Below are positions 13,935-21,692 of a stretch of 33,995 nucleotides of DNA, one piece after another. Source of the DNA: Amycolatopsis oliviviridis (GTDB lineage: Bacteria > Actinomycetota > Actinomycetes > Mycobacteriales > Pseudonocardiaceae); contig NZ_BNAY01000020.1 in assembly GCF_014654365.1 (NCBI RefSeq), positions 1-33,995 on the forward strand. Reading direction: 5' to 3'. How positions within the stretch are numbered: the first letter of the stretch is position 1; each line of letters starts with the position of its first letter. Under the pieces are notes generated by a model. It worked only from the letters and a program-made list of their open reading frames with translations. It did no database searches and had not been told where the DNA came from. The translations under genes and the position numbers were made by a program.

Positions 13935-15215
13935 GTGACTGAAATACAGGTGGGTTTGCTGGCGATCGGCGCCGGACCGGCGAACCTGGCGCTCGCGGTG
14001 GCCATCGAGGAGTCCGGGAACCCGGAGCTGGCCGAGCAGACGCTGCTGCTGGAGCAGAGCCCGGACATCAAGTGGCAGCGGGATCTGCTGATGCCGTGGG
14101 CGCGCAGCCAGGTCTCCTTCCTCAAGGATCTGGTGACCCTGCGCAATCCGCGCAGCAAGTTCTCGTTCCTCAACTTCCTGTACGAGGAGAACCGGCTCGA
14201 CGAGTTCGTCAACCTGGGTACGTTCCACCCGTTCCGCTGGGAGTTCTCCGACTATCTGCAGTGGGTCGCGCGGTCGCTGGACAAGGTCCGCATCCGTTAC
14301 GACGCCAAGGTTCAGCGCATCGAGCCCGCGCGGGACGCCGACGGGTCGATCACCGGCTGGACCGCCACACTCGCCGGAGGGGACACGATCCACTGCCGCG
14401 ATCTGGTGGTGGGCGGTGGCCGGGACACGAACGTGCCGGAGGTCTTCGCCGGTCTGCCCGCCGACCGGATCATCCACAGCGCCCAGTACCGGCGGCGGAT
14501 CGCGCAGCTGCCGCCGGAGGCCCCGTTGCGTGCCGTCGTGGTGGGCGGGGCGCAGAGCGCGGCCGAGATGTTCATGGCACTGCACGACAATCTGCCCAAC
14601 AGCACCCGCACCATGATCGTGCGCTCGGTGGGCCCGCAGAACTACCAGACCAGCAAGTTCGTCAACGAGCTGTTCTTCCCGTCGTTCGTCGACCGGTTCT
14701 ACGACAGCCCGGGCGAGGTCCGGGAACAGTTGCTGGACGAGATGCGCCTGACCAACTACGCCGGGGCGGCCCCGCCGTTCCTCGATCAGCTGTACACCAC
14801 GCTCTACCAGCAGCGCGGCCTCGGCGGGCAGCGTTCGCGGGTGCGGACCCTGACCGAGGTGGTCGGCGCCAGGATCGAAGACGACGAGGTCGTCCTCGAT
14901 CTGCGGGACCGCACCAGCGGCAAGGTGGAGCCGCTGCACTGCGATCTGGTGCTCCTCGGCACCGGATTCGACCAGCGGATGCCCGCGATGGTGCGCGACC
15001 TGGCCGACCGCGTCGGGCTGTCGGAGATCTCGGTCAGCCGCTGCTACCGGGTCGATCTCGGCGATTCCGCCTGGGGCGCGGTGTATCTGCAGGGCGTCAA
15101 CGAGGCGACACACGGCATCGCCGACTCGCTGATCAGCGTCCTGGCCCACCGGTCCCGTGACATCGTCGGCGATCTGCTCGCCCGCCGCGGCGCCGCCGAG
15201 CCGAGGACCGCCTGA
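13935..15215 (+). CDS. L-lysine/L-ornithine N-hydroxylase (flavin-dependent N-monooxygenase)
   Basis: This 426-residue enzyme belongs to the SidA/IucD/PvdA family that uses FAD, NADPH and O2 to hydroxylate the side-chain amine of lysine or ornithine. It shows the FAD motif GAGPANLALAVAIEES, the family signature SQVSFLKDLVTLRNP then SKFSFLNFL, the NADPH motif VVVGGAQSAAEMF, and the C-terminal LLGTGFDQRMP. Lysine or ornithine preference cannot be read. The GTG at 13935 has GGGGTG 5 bases upstream. Its stop overlaps the MetRS-like start by one base. No siderophore synthetase is nearby; with the MetRS-like neighbour, the expected role is to supply N-hydroxy-diamino acid for N-N bond formation. 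Confidence 0.92.
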   Translation: MTEIQVGLLAIGAGPANLALAVAIEESGNPELAEQTLLLEQSPDIKWQRDLLMPWARSQVSFLKDLVTLRNPRSKFSFLNFLYEENRLDEFVNLGTFHPFRWEFSDYLQWVARSLDKVRIRYDAKVQRIEPARDADGSITGWTATLAGGDTIHCRDLVVGGGRDTNVPEVFAGLPADRIIHSAQYRRRIAQLPPEAPLRAVVVGGAQSAAEMFMALHDNLPNSTRTMIVRSVGPQNYQTSKFVNELFFPSFVDRFYDSPGEVREQLLDEMRLTNYAGAAPPFLDQLYTTLYQQRGLGGQRSRVRTLTEVVGARIEDDEVVLDLRDRTSGKVEPLHCDLVLLGTGFDQRMPAMVRDLADRVGLSEISVSRCYRVDLGDSAWGAVYLQGVNEATHGIADSLISVLAHRSRDIVGDLLARRGAAEPRTA

Positions 15216-16741
15216 TGAACCGGCTCGTGGTGATCTCGCCGGCACCGACGGCGAACGGCGACCTGCACCTCGGCCATCTCGCCGGCCCGTTCCTCGCCGC
15301 CGACGTCTGCGCCCGCTACGCCCGCGCGTCCGGCCGGGAAGCCCTGTACGGCACCGGCATGCACTTCACCCAGAACTACATCGTCACCGCGGCCGCGCGG
15401 CTCGGCGTGGCACCGGAAGACCTTCGGGAACGTTCCGCGGATCAGGTGCGGCGGACCCTGGCCACGATGGGCATCGAGGTCGACGGATTCGGCTGTATCG
15501 GCGACCGGTTCACCAAACTGGTCATGGATTTCTACGACCGCCTGCACGGCATGGGCGCGCTGGAAACGAAGACCGTCCGTTTCCCTTACCTGCCGAGCAC
15601 CGGCGAATTCCTGATGGACGCCTACGTCACCGGCGGCTGCCCGTTCTGCCTCGCCGACGGGTACGCCGGGATCTGCGAGAGCTGCGGGCTGCCGGTCGCG
15701 CCCGGCGACCTGATCCGTCCGCGCTCGACGCTCCGCCCGGACGAACCGCTGGAGTACCGCGAGGCGCGCATCCTCGTCTTCCCGGTGGAGCGGTATCGCG
15801 CGGAACTGGAGGCGTACTTCGCCCGGATCCCGATGCGGCCGGGAATGGCCCGGCTCATCGAATCCGCGCTGGCGGGGCCGTTGCCGGACTTCCCGATCAC
15901 CCAGCCGACGTCGTGGGGCATCCCGGCGCCGTTCCCCGAGGTGCCCGGGCAGGTGATCTACCCGCATATGGAGGGCATGCCGTGGAGCATGTTCGCCACC
16001 GCGCTGGCCGCGGAGAAGCGTGGCGCGGTCCTGGCCGCCGACGACGAGTTGTGGCAGGCGGATTCCGGGTCGACCGTGGTCTACTTCCTCGGCCTGGACG
16101 CGACTTATCCGTTCGCGATCGTGGGCACGGCGATGCTCACCGCGCTCGGCGGTCACGTCCTTCCCGCGCAGTACGTCACCAACGAGTTCTACGAGCTGGC
16201 CAACGAGAAGTTCTCCACCAGCCGCGGGCACGTCGTGTCCGGCCGCGAGCTGGCCGCGGAGGTGCCGCGCGATCTCATCCGCTTCCACCTCTGCGCCACC
16301 AGCCCCGAGTACCAGCGCACCGACTTCACCCGCGAGGCCCTGCTCCGGGTCAGTGAGACGCGGTTGACCGGACCGTGGAACCGGGTCGCGGCGGCGGTCG
16401 ACGCCTGGGTGGACCGCGGTCCGCTGCCGGTCTCCGCCGACGCCAGGCGGACGGCGTCGCGGATGGCCGAACGCTTCGCCGACGGGTACGAGCTCCGGCG
16501 GTTCAGCCTGACGGCCGTCGCCTCGACACTGGCCGAACAGCTGGGACGGCTGGACCGGCTGGCCGCCGCGACGACCGCCGAGACCGCGGGCGACCTCTGT
16601 CATCAGGTGGACGTGTTCCTGCGCTGTGCCGCGCCGATCTTGATCGACCTCGCCGCCGCGGCGCTGTCCGACACGACGCTGCCCGGACAGGTGGACGCGG
16701 ACGCGGTCATCCCGAAGAAGCTGCCCCGGCTGGCCGTCTGA
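15215..16741 (+). CDS. Methionyl-tRNA-synthetase-like enzyme, probable hydrazine-synthetase activating half
   Basis: This 508-residue class I synthetase homologue has HLGH (residues 18-21) as HIGH motif, a zinc knuckle with Cys142, Cys145, Cys154 and Cys157, and KFSTS (332-336) in place of KMSKS. The helical anticodon-binding-like region follows (FNxW-type LTGPWNRV, then FSLTAVASTLAEQLGRLD). It overlaps both operon neighbours by one base (TGATG at each end), between an amine N-hydroxylase and a DAO-like flavoenzyme, an arrangement known from hydrazine-forming clusters. There a MetRS-like domain activates an amino acid such as glycine and esterifies it to the hydroxylamine. Characterised relatives carry an N-terminal cupin; none is present here. 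A resistance-type MetRS is the alternative but fits the context less well. Confidence 0.88.
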   Translation: MNRLVVISPAPTANGDLHLGHLAGPFLAADVCARYARASGREALYGTGMHFTQNYIVTAAARLGVAPEDLRERSADQVRRTLATMGIEVDGFGCIGDRFTKLVMDFYDRLHGMGALETKTVRFPYLPSTGEFLMDAYVTGGCPFCLADGYAGICESCGLPVAPGDLIRPRSTLRPDEPLEYREARILVFPVERYRAELEAYFARIPMRPGMARLIESALAGPLPDFPITQPTSWGIPAPFPEVPGQVIYPHMEGMPWSMFATALAAEKRGAVLAADDELWQADSGSTVVYFLGLDATYPFAIVGTAMLTALGGHVLPAQYVTNEFYELANEKFSTSRGHVVSGRELAAEVPRDLIRFHLCATSPEYQRTDFTREALLRVSETRLTGPWNRVAAAVDAWVDRGPLPVSADARRTASRMAERFADGYELRRFSLTAVASTLAEQLGRLDRLAAATTAETAGDLCHQVDVFLRCAAPILIDLAAAALSDTTLPGQVDADAVIPKKLPRLAV

Positions 16742-17775
16742 TGGCGTCGGTCGCCGTCGTCGGGGCCGGCGTGACCGGGCTGGTGACCGCGATCCGGTGC
16801 GCGCGGGCGGGTCACCGTGTCACCGTGTTCGATCGCGGTCCCATCCCGAATCCCGCGTCGACGTCGTCCGATCAGCACCGGGCGTTGCGGGTGCTGCGCC
16901 CGGGCGACGCCGACGGCACCCGGCGGGCGGCCGAAGCACGCCGTCGCTGGCTGGAGCTGGAATCGTTGCTGCGACAGGAGATCTTCCGCCCGGTCGGCGT
17001 GGTCACCGCGAGCACCCTGGACGAGGCCGGGCAGGCGCTCGACACCGCGCGCGAGACCGGGATCCCCGCTGTCGCCGTGTCGCCGGAAACCCTGCCGCCC
17101 GTCGCGTTCCCCGCCGGGACCGGTGGCGTGCTCGACGCGGGCGCCGGAGTGCTGCTGGCGGAACGGTTTCTCCGCGCGGCCGCGGAATGGCTCGCCGCGC
17201 ATCCGGCGGTGGGGTTGCGGCCGCGTCACCCCGTCGCCGACGTCGGCGATCACCGGGTGACCCTGGCCGACGGCACCGCGGTGGACGCGGACCTCGTCCT
17301 GGTCGCTGCGGGACCGGGCGACACGGGGTTGGGCGGACAGCCGGTCACGCTGTACCGCCAGACCATGATCTACCTGCGCCCGCCGAGGAATCTGGCGGCC
17401 TGGTGGGCGTCCGCGCCCGGCGTCGGGCGGATCGGCGCCGGGCGCACGGCCTGGCTGCTGCCACCCGGCGCGGGCACCCTGCTCAAGATCAGTTCGGACG
17501 CGGTCTGCCGGGAAGTCGGGTCCACAACGGACGCCGATCGTGAACCGTGGACCGAACGGCTGCTCGCCGAACCGATCCTCACCGGCGCCGCGGACTACGC
17601 CGTCGTCGCCGTGCGGGACTGTCACTACGCGGCCGATCCCGTCACCGGTGGCCCGGCGCTCATCCGGATCCATCCGTCGGTGTGGTCCCGTCCCGCCTGC
17701 GGCGGATCCGGGTTCGCCGCCGCGCCGCTCGTCGCCGAGGAGATCCTCGGCGCTGTCCTGGAGGTCAGTGCGTGA
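16741..17775 (+). CDS. DAO-family FAD-dependent amino acid oxidase
   Basis: This 344-residue protein has an N-terminal FAD fold (VAVVGAGVTGLVTAIRCARA, then VTVFDRG) and the DAO-family body, ending in the FAD-contacting ACGGSGFAAAPLVAEEIL. A TSSDQHRALRVLRPGD segment resembles the loop after the FAD fold in glycine/sarcosine-oxidase-like enzymes. In the s56-p1 and formycin/pyrazomycin-type pathways, as I recall, a DAO-like flavoenzyme cleaves the N-N linked lysine-glycine adduct to release hydrazinoacetate. That is the role I infer here. Its ATG overlaps the stop of the MetRS-like gene by one base. Confidence 0.85.
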   Translation: MASVAVVGAGVTGLVTAIRCARAGHRVTVFDRGPIPNPASTSSDQHRALRVLRPGDADGTRRAAEARRRWLELESLLRQEIFRPVGVVTASTLDEAGQALDTARETGIPAVAVSPETLPPVAFPAGTGGVLDAGAGVLLAERFLRAAAEWLAAHPAVGLRPRHPVADVGDHRVTLADGTAVDADLVLVAAGPGDTGLGGQPVTLYRQTMIYLRPPRNLAAWWASAPGVGRIGAGRTAWLLPPGAGTLLKISSDAVCREVGSTTDADREPWTERLLAEPILTGAADYAVVAVRDCHYAADPVTGGPALIRIHPSVWSRPACGGSGFAAAPLVAEEILGAVLEVSA

Positions 17776-17791
17776 ACAAGGGGAGTGCATA

Positions 17792-19096
17792 GTGGAGTTC
17801 ACGATCGTGGGCGCCGGCATGGCGGGCGCGTTCCTGGCGCTTTCGCTGGGCAGGCAAGGGCATGTGGTGACGGTGTACGACCGCAGGCCGGACCCCCGGG
17901 AGACCGCCGGCGCGGTGACGTCCATGAACCTCGGCCTGTCCCGGCGCGGTTTGGCGGCGCTCGACAAACTGGGGCTGTCCGAGGAGGTGCGGCGGCTCGT
18001 CGTGCCGATGCGCGGGCGGATGCTGCACAACACCGACGGAGGGCTGCGGTTCTCGGCGTACGGCGAAGGCGGCATCCTGGCGATCCAGCGTCAGGACCTG
18101 AGCGCGCTGCTGGTGGACGCGGCGAGCCGGGAGCTCACCGTGCGGTTCGTGTTCGACACGCGGTGCACGGGAGTTGACCGCGACCTGCCTTCGGTGTCCT
18201 TTGTGGACCCCGATGGACGGGCGCTGGTGGTGAAACCGGACGTCGTGGTGGGCGCGGACGGCGCGTTCTCGGTCGTCCGCCGGGCCCTGCACCACGATCA
18301 GCGAGCCGAGTTCTCACAGAGCTATCTCGACTGGGGCTGGCGCGAACTCCACATCCCGGCGGCCGGCGGCGGTGCGCACCGCATGACCGACGACGTCTTC
18401 CATCTCTGGCCCCGCGGGGACATCATGATGTTCGCGCATCCCAACCGCGACGGGTCCTTCACCTGCTCGTGCGTCCTCCCTTTCCACGGCACGCACGGTT
18501 TCGACTCGCTGAGGACGGCGGCGGACGTGGAATCCCTGTTCCGCGCCCATTTCCCCGACGTCCTTTCGCTGGTGCCCGATCTCGGCGAGGAATTCCTGCG
18601 GCGGCCGACCTTCAACCTCGTCACCGTCAGCACCGCGCCGTGGATCCACGAGGGCAAGGTGGCGCTGATCGGGGACGCCTGCCACGCCGTCTACCCGTTC
18701 CTGGCGCAGGGCATGAACTCGGCCTTCGAGGACGCGCTGGAGCTGACGGACAGCCTCGCCGAACACCCGGCCAACGCGGCCGCGGCGCTGACGAGGTACT
18801 ACACGCGCCGCAAACCGAACACCGACGCGCTGGCCACCATGTCCCACCGCAACTTCGCCGAACTCCGCGACACCGTGCGTTCTCCGTCGGTCCGCTTGGA
18901 ACGGGCCGCGGACTCTGTCCTGGAGAAGGTGCTTCGCCACCGGTGGATGCCGCTGCACGCCATGGTCACCAACACGACGGTGCCCTACGCCAAGGCGCTT
19001 CAGCGGGCCACTCGCCAGCATCGGATCCTGAAGTACTCGGGCGCGGTGGCCGCGGCTGCCACTGCCGCCGCCGTGGTGCGCTTGCTGCGGCGGTGA
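17792..19096 (+). CDS. Kynurenine 3-monooxygenase-like FAD monooxygenase with hydrophobic C-terminal tail
   Basis: This 434-residue group A flavin monooxygenase begins with FTIVGAGMAGAFLALSLG and has the second FAD motif VALIGDACHAVYPFLAQGMN followed by SAFEDALEL. It resembles kynurenine 3-monooxygenase along its length: SMNLGLSRRGLAALDKLGL, VVPMRGRMLHN, the FHLWPRGDIMMFAHPNRDGS segment, and YTRRKPNTDALATMSHRNF near the end. It also ends in a hydrophobic, basic tail (AAAATAAAVVRLLRR), like the KMO membrane anchor. No other kynurenine-pathway gene is present, so it probably hydroxylates a cluster intermediate or an aromatic building block. The GTG at 17792 has AAGGGGAG 6 bases upstream and lies 16 bp after the DAO-like gene. 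Confidence 0.86.
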   Translation: MEFTIVGAGMAGAFLALSLGRQGHVVTVYDRRPDPRETAGAVTSMNLGLSRRGLAALDKLGLSEEVRRLVVPMRGRMLHNTDGGLRFSAYGEGGILAIQRQDLSALLVDAASRELTVRFVFDTRCTGVDRDLPSVSFVDPDGRALVVKPDVVVGADGAFSVVRRALHHDQRAEFSQSYLDWGWRELHIPAAGGGAHRMTDDVFHLWPRGDIMMFAHPNRDGSFTCSCVLPFHGTHGFDSLRTAADVESLFRAHFPDVLSLVPDLGEEFLRRPTFNLVTVSTAPWIHEGKVALIGDACHAVYPFLAQGMNSAFEDALELTDSLAEHPANAAAALTRYYTRRKPNTDALATMSHRNFAELRDTVRSPSVRLERAADSVLEKVLRHRWMPLHAMVTNTTVPYAKALQRATRQHRILKYSGAVAAAATAAAVVRLLRR

Positions 19097-19102
19097 CCTG
19101 AA

Positions 19103-19172
19103 GCGCGTGAAGGCCCCCTTCCCTCGGCCCTGGTTTTAGATGACCAGCCGAGGGAAGGGGGCCTTCACGCGC
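19103..19172. terminator. 25-bp-arm hairpin between the two convergent cluster operons
   Basis: GCGCGTGAAGGCCCCCTTCC and its continuation (19103-19127) pair perfectly with 19148-19172. The 20-nt loop itself can pair CTGG with CCAG. It sits 6 bp after the stop of the KMO-like gene and 11 bp before the stop of ATP-grasp gene 1, an ideal bidirectional terminator. The arm is the same family as 4684-4732. Confidence 0.8.
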
Positions 19173-19183
19173 GGGAGGCGCAA

Positions 19184-20440
19184 TTAGTCCTCTGAATGCG
19201 TGACTTCGATCCGCACCAGGCCCGCGGCCTTTTCCGCACGCTGCAAGGCTTCCGCCGGGTCGTCCGCGACGGCCATCACCAGGCCCGTCCGGTCCCAGGA
19301 GCTGCGGAGCCCGGTGAACCGGTGCCCGGGCCCGACCTGGATGTCCACCAGGAACACGCCTTCCACCTGCCGGGCCTGCTCGATTCCCAGGACGGCGTCG
19401 ATCACACCGGGCTCCATCGGCACGAACCGGACGGCGGCGCCGCCCGTGGCGCGACGGGGAAGCTCGGGCAGCGATTCACCACGCATCATCGCGACGTACG
19501 AGCGCAGCAGTTTCATCGAGTAGGCGCGGTCGATGATCTCCATGATCCCGTCACCGGCGATCCGGCCGGCGCACTCGACGAGGAACGGCACGCCGTCGGA
19601 GACGATCCATTCGCAGTGCAGGATGCCGTCGCCGAACCCGACGGCCGAGACGACCTGACGGGTCCGTTCCATCAGCTTCTCGGTGAGGTCGTCGGGAATG
19701 CCGGCGGGCACGATATGCGCCAGCTCCACCGGTCGCGGGCCGGGATAGAGCTGCTTCCCGGTGACGTTCGCGAACAGCTGCCGCCCGCCGCGGACGAGCA
19801 TTTCGACGCTGTACTCGGGGCCGGGCACGTACCGCTCGGCCAGCATGGACAGCTCCATCGGCCGGTCGGGCACGAAGACGCCCTCGTCCTGCTCGACGCA
19901 GTTCGCCCAAGCCCGGTCGACCTCGGCGGCGTCGTGGATGATCTGCGTGCCGACGGCGGCCTGCCGGTTCGCCGGTTTGAGCACCACCGGGCCGGGATGG
20001 GCCCGCATGAACGCCCGCACGTCCGCCGGGCAGGTCACCGTGGCGCTCGCCGGGTTGGCCAGACCGGCGGCCGCGCTGACCTTGCGCAGCAACGCCTTGT
20101 CCCGCAGGATCTGCGCGGCGCCCAGCCCCGCGCCCGGCAGGCCGTAGCGTTCGGCGAGCCGGGCGGCGAACGGGGTGGCGTACTCGATCAGCGGGATCAC
20201 CGCGACCGGGTCCAGGTCGCGGTGGGTCGCGTAGAACTCGTCGGCGGAGCCGGGCCGGGCGTGTTCCCATCCGATCAGCTCGCGGACCAGGGAAGACCCG
20301 GCCAGTTTCGCGAGCAGGTCCCGTTTGCGGATCACGTCCGGCTCCTCGACGAGGACGACCGAACCGTCGGGTTCGGCGCCGGCGAGGGCCATCAGCACCG
20401 GCGTCACGAACCCGACGATCAGAACGGGTCGCTCACTCAT
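19184..20440 (-). CDS. ATP-grasp ligase 1
   Basis: This 418-residue protein has the ATP-grasp core: the pre-grasp strand VLIVGFVTPVLMALAG, AQILRDKALLRKVSAAAGL, the ATP-binding PVVLKPANRQAAVGTQ, the central SMLAERYVPGPEYSVEMLV, and the metal-binding HCEWIVSDGVPFLVECAGRI. Such enzymes use ATP to activate a carboxylate as acyl phosphate and join it to an amine; amino acid or dipeptide ligation is common. Here it may join an amino acid to the hydrazine-derived intermediate. Its start at 20440 overlaps the stop of the flavin monooxygenase gene by 8 bp. It is last in the MFS-led operon and ends just before the hairpin. Confidence 0.88.
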   Translation of the reverse strand: MSERPVLIVGFVTPVLMALAGAEPDGSVVLVEEPDVIRKRDLLAKLAGSSLVRELIGWEHARPGSADEFYATHRDLDPVAVIPLIEYATPFAARLAERYGLPGAGLGAAQILRDKALLRKVSAAAGLANPASATVTCPADVRAFMRAHPGPVVLKPANRQAAVGTQIIHDAAEVDRAWANCVEQDEGVFVPDRPMELSMLAERYVPGPEYSVEMLVRGGRQLFANVTGKQLYPGPRPVELAHIVPAGIPDDLTEKLMERTRQVVSAVGFGDGILHCEWIVSDGVPFLVECAGRIAGDGIMEIIDRAYSMKLLRSYVAMMRGESLPELPRRATGGAAVRFVPMEPGVIDAVLGIEQARQVEGVFLVDIQVGPGHRFTGLRSSWDRTGLVMAVADDPAEALQRAEKAAGLVRIEVTHSED

Positions 20441-21692
20441 CGGATTCGGTCTTGGGCTTGTCCACGATGCCGAGCATGAACCGCATGGAAGGCCTGGCGC
20501 CGACCAGATGCGCGCCGACCGTCTGGGTGACACGGTCCCGCGCGGTCGGATGCATCGCCATGGTCATCGAGTCCCGGAGCCACCGGTTCATCGGGTCGCC
20601 CGACCTGATGGCCGCGGTGCCGAGCAGATCGCAGAGCCGCTGCACGACCCGCTTGGACATCTGGAACGCCTGCCAGCCGGTCAGTGCCGGGGCCACCCGC
20701 TCGTCGGGCGTGAGATCGTCCAGCGTGCCGGTGCCGTCGGCGGTGACCTCCCATTGCCGCTCCAGCGCCCGGTACACCCCCGCGCGGGTCGTGCTGTAGT
20801 CGGCCTCGCATTCGGCCAGCGTGATCTGGATGTGCTCGTTGTCCTTCCAGGCGACGCCGCTCATCCGCCACGGCGAACCCTTCAGCATGTCGACCCGTTC
20901 CATGGTGAGACCGCGGACGTAGTCCAGCGCCGCCCGCGCCGTACCGAGCGGGACACCGCACATGCTGCGCTGGATCACGTCCGGCTGCACCAACGGTCCA
21001 TTGGGGACCTTCGGGTTGTCGAACGTCAGCGAGTGGTTCTCCGGAACGAACACGTCCGTGATCGTGTAGTCGCTGCTGCCGGAACCGCACAGGCCGAGGG
21101 TGTACCAGTTGTCGACGGACTCGATCTGGTCGCCGGGCACCATGAACAGGCGCGACTCGTGCGGGTTGCTGCCGTCCGGGCTGGCGTAGGGCTCCCCGTT
21201 CTCGAACACCATGGCCCCGGAGGCCACCCAGTCGGCGTGGGTCGAGCCGCTGCCGAACCCCCACCGGCCGGTGAGCCGGTAGCCACCGGGGACCCGTTCC
21301 GCGTGGCCCGTCACCGGGAGCACCCCCGCGGAGTGCATGTCGATGCTGGTGAACATCCGGCGCGCCTCGTCCTGGTCGAGGAAGTTGGCGTGCAGCCCGA
21401 TGTCCGAGCCGAGTTTGGCGCACCAGCCGGTGGACGCGTCGCCGTAGGAGAGCGCTTCGATCACCTCGGTCTGCTCCATCGAGGTCATCTCGGGGCCGCC
21501 CCAGTCCCGGCTGAAGCCGATCCGGAAGACACCGGCGTCGCGCAGCAACTGCACCACGTCCGCGGGCAGGCTCCGGTTCTTCTCGATCTCCGCCGCCCGC
21601 TCCCGCAGGATCGGCGCGAGCGCCTTCGCGTTCGCGAGGATCTGCGCGCCGGTCAGCGGCGCGTCGGTGCGGACGGGTTCGGTCATGGTCAT
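20433..21692 (-). CDS. Acyl-CoA-dehydrogenase-like flavin monooxygenase (group D type)
   Basis: This 419-residue protein has the acyl-CoA-dehydrogenase fold used by two-component flavin monooxygenases (HsaA, HpaB-like and amino-sugar N-oxygenases). Visible segments are PADVVQLLRDAGVFRIG, EQTEVIEALSYGDASTGWC, the substrate/flavin-side GYRLTGRWGFGSGSTHADW, SDYTITDVFVPEN and a C-terminal helical bundle ending ARDRVTQTVGAHLVGA. It lacks an obvious catalytic Glu of a true dehydrogenase, though I cannot exclude one. In this cluster it could oxidise a hydrazine, N-hydroxy or C-H position. A reductase partner is not encoded nearby. The ATG at 21692 overlaps the upstream gene by 4 bp. Confidence 0.84.
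   Translation of the reverse strand: MTMTEPVRTDAPLTGAQILANAKALAPILRERAAEIEKNRSLPADVVQLLRDAGVFRIGFSRDWGGPEMTSMEQTEVIEALSYGDASTGWCAKLGSDIGLHANFLDQDEARRMFTSIDMHSAGVLPVTGHAERVPGGYRLTGRWGFGSGSTHADWVASGAMVFENGEPYASPDGSNPHESRLFMVPGDQIESVDNWYTLGLCGSGSSDYTITDVFVPENHSLTFDNPKVPNGPLVQPDVIQRSMCGVPLGTARAALDYVRGLTMERVDMLKGSPWRMSGVAWKDNEHIQITLAECEADYSTTRAGVYRALERQWEVTADGTGTLDDLTPDERVAPALTGWQAFQMSKRVVQRLCDLLGTAAIRSGDPMNRWLRDSMTMAMHPTARDRVTQTVGAHLVGARPSMRFMLGIVDKPKTESDE

Noticed and set aside
15215..16741. Housekeeping or antibiotic-resistant methionyl-tRNA synthetase
   Set aside because: The one-base overlaps with an amine N-hydroxylase and a DAO-like gene, and KFSTS in place of KMSKS, fit a biosynthetic role better. 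It remains the main alternative.
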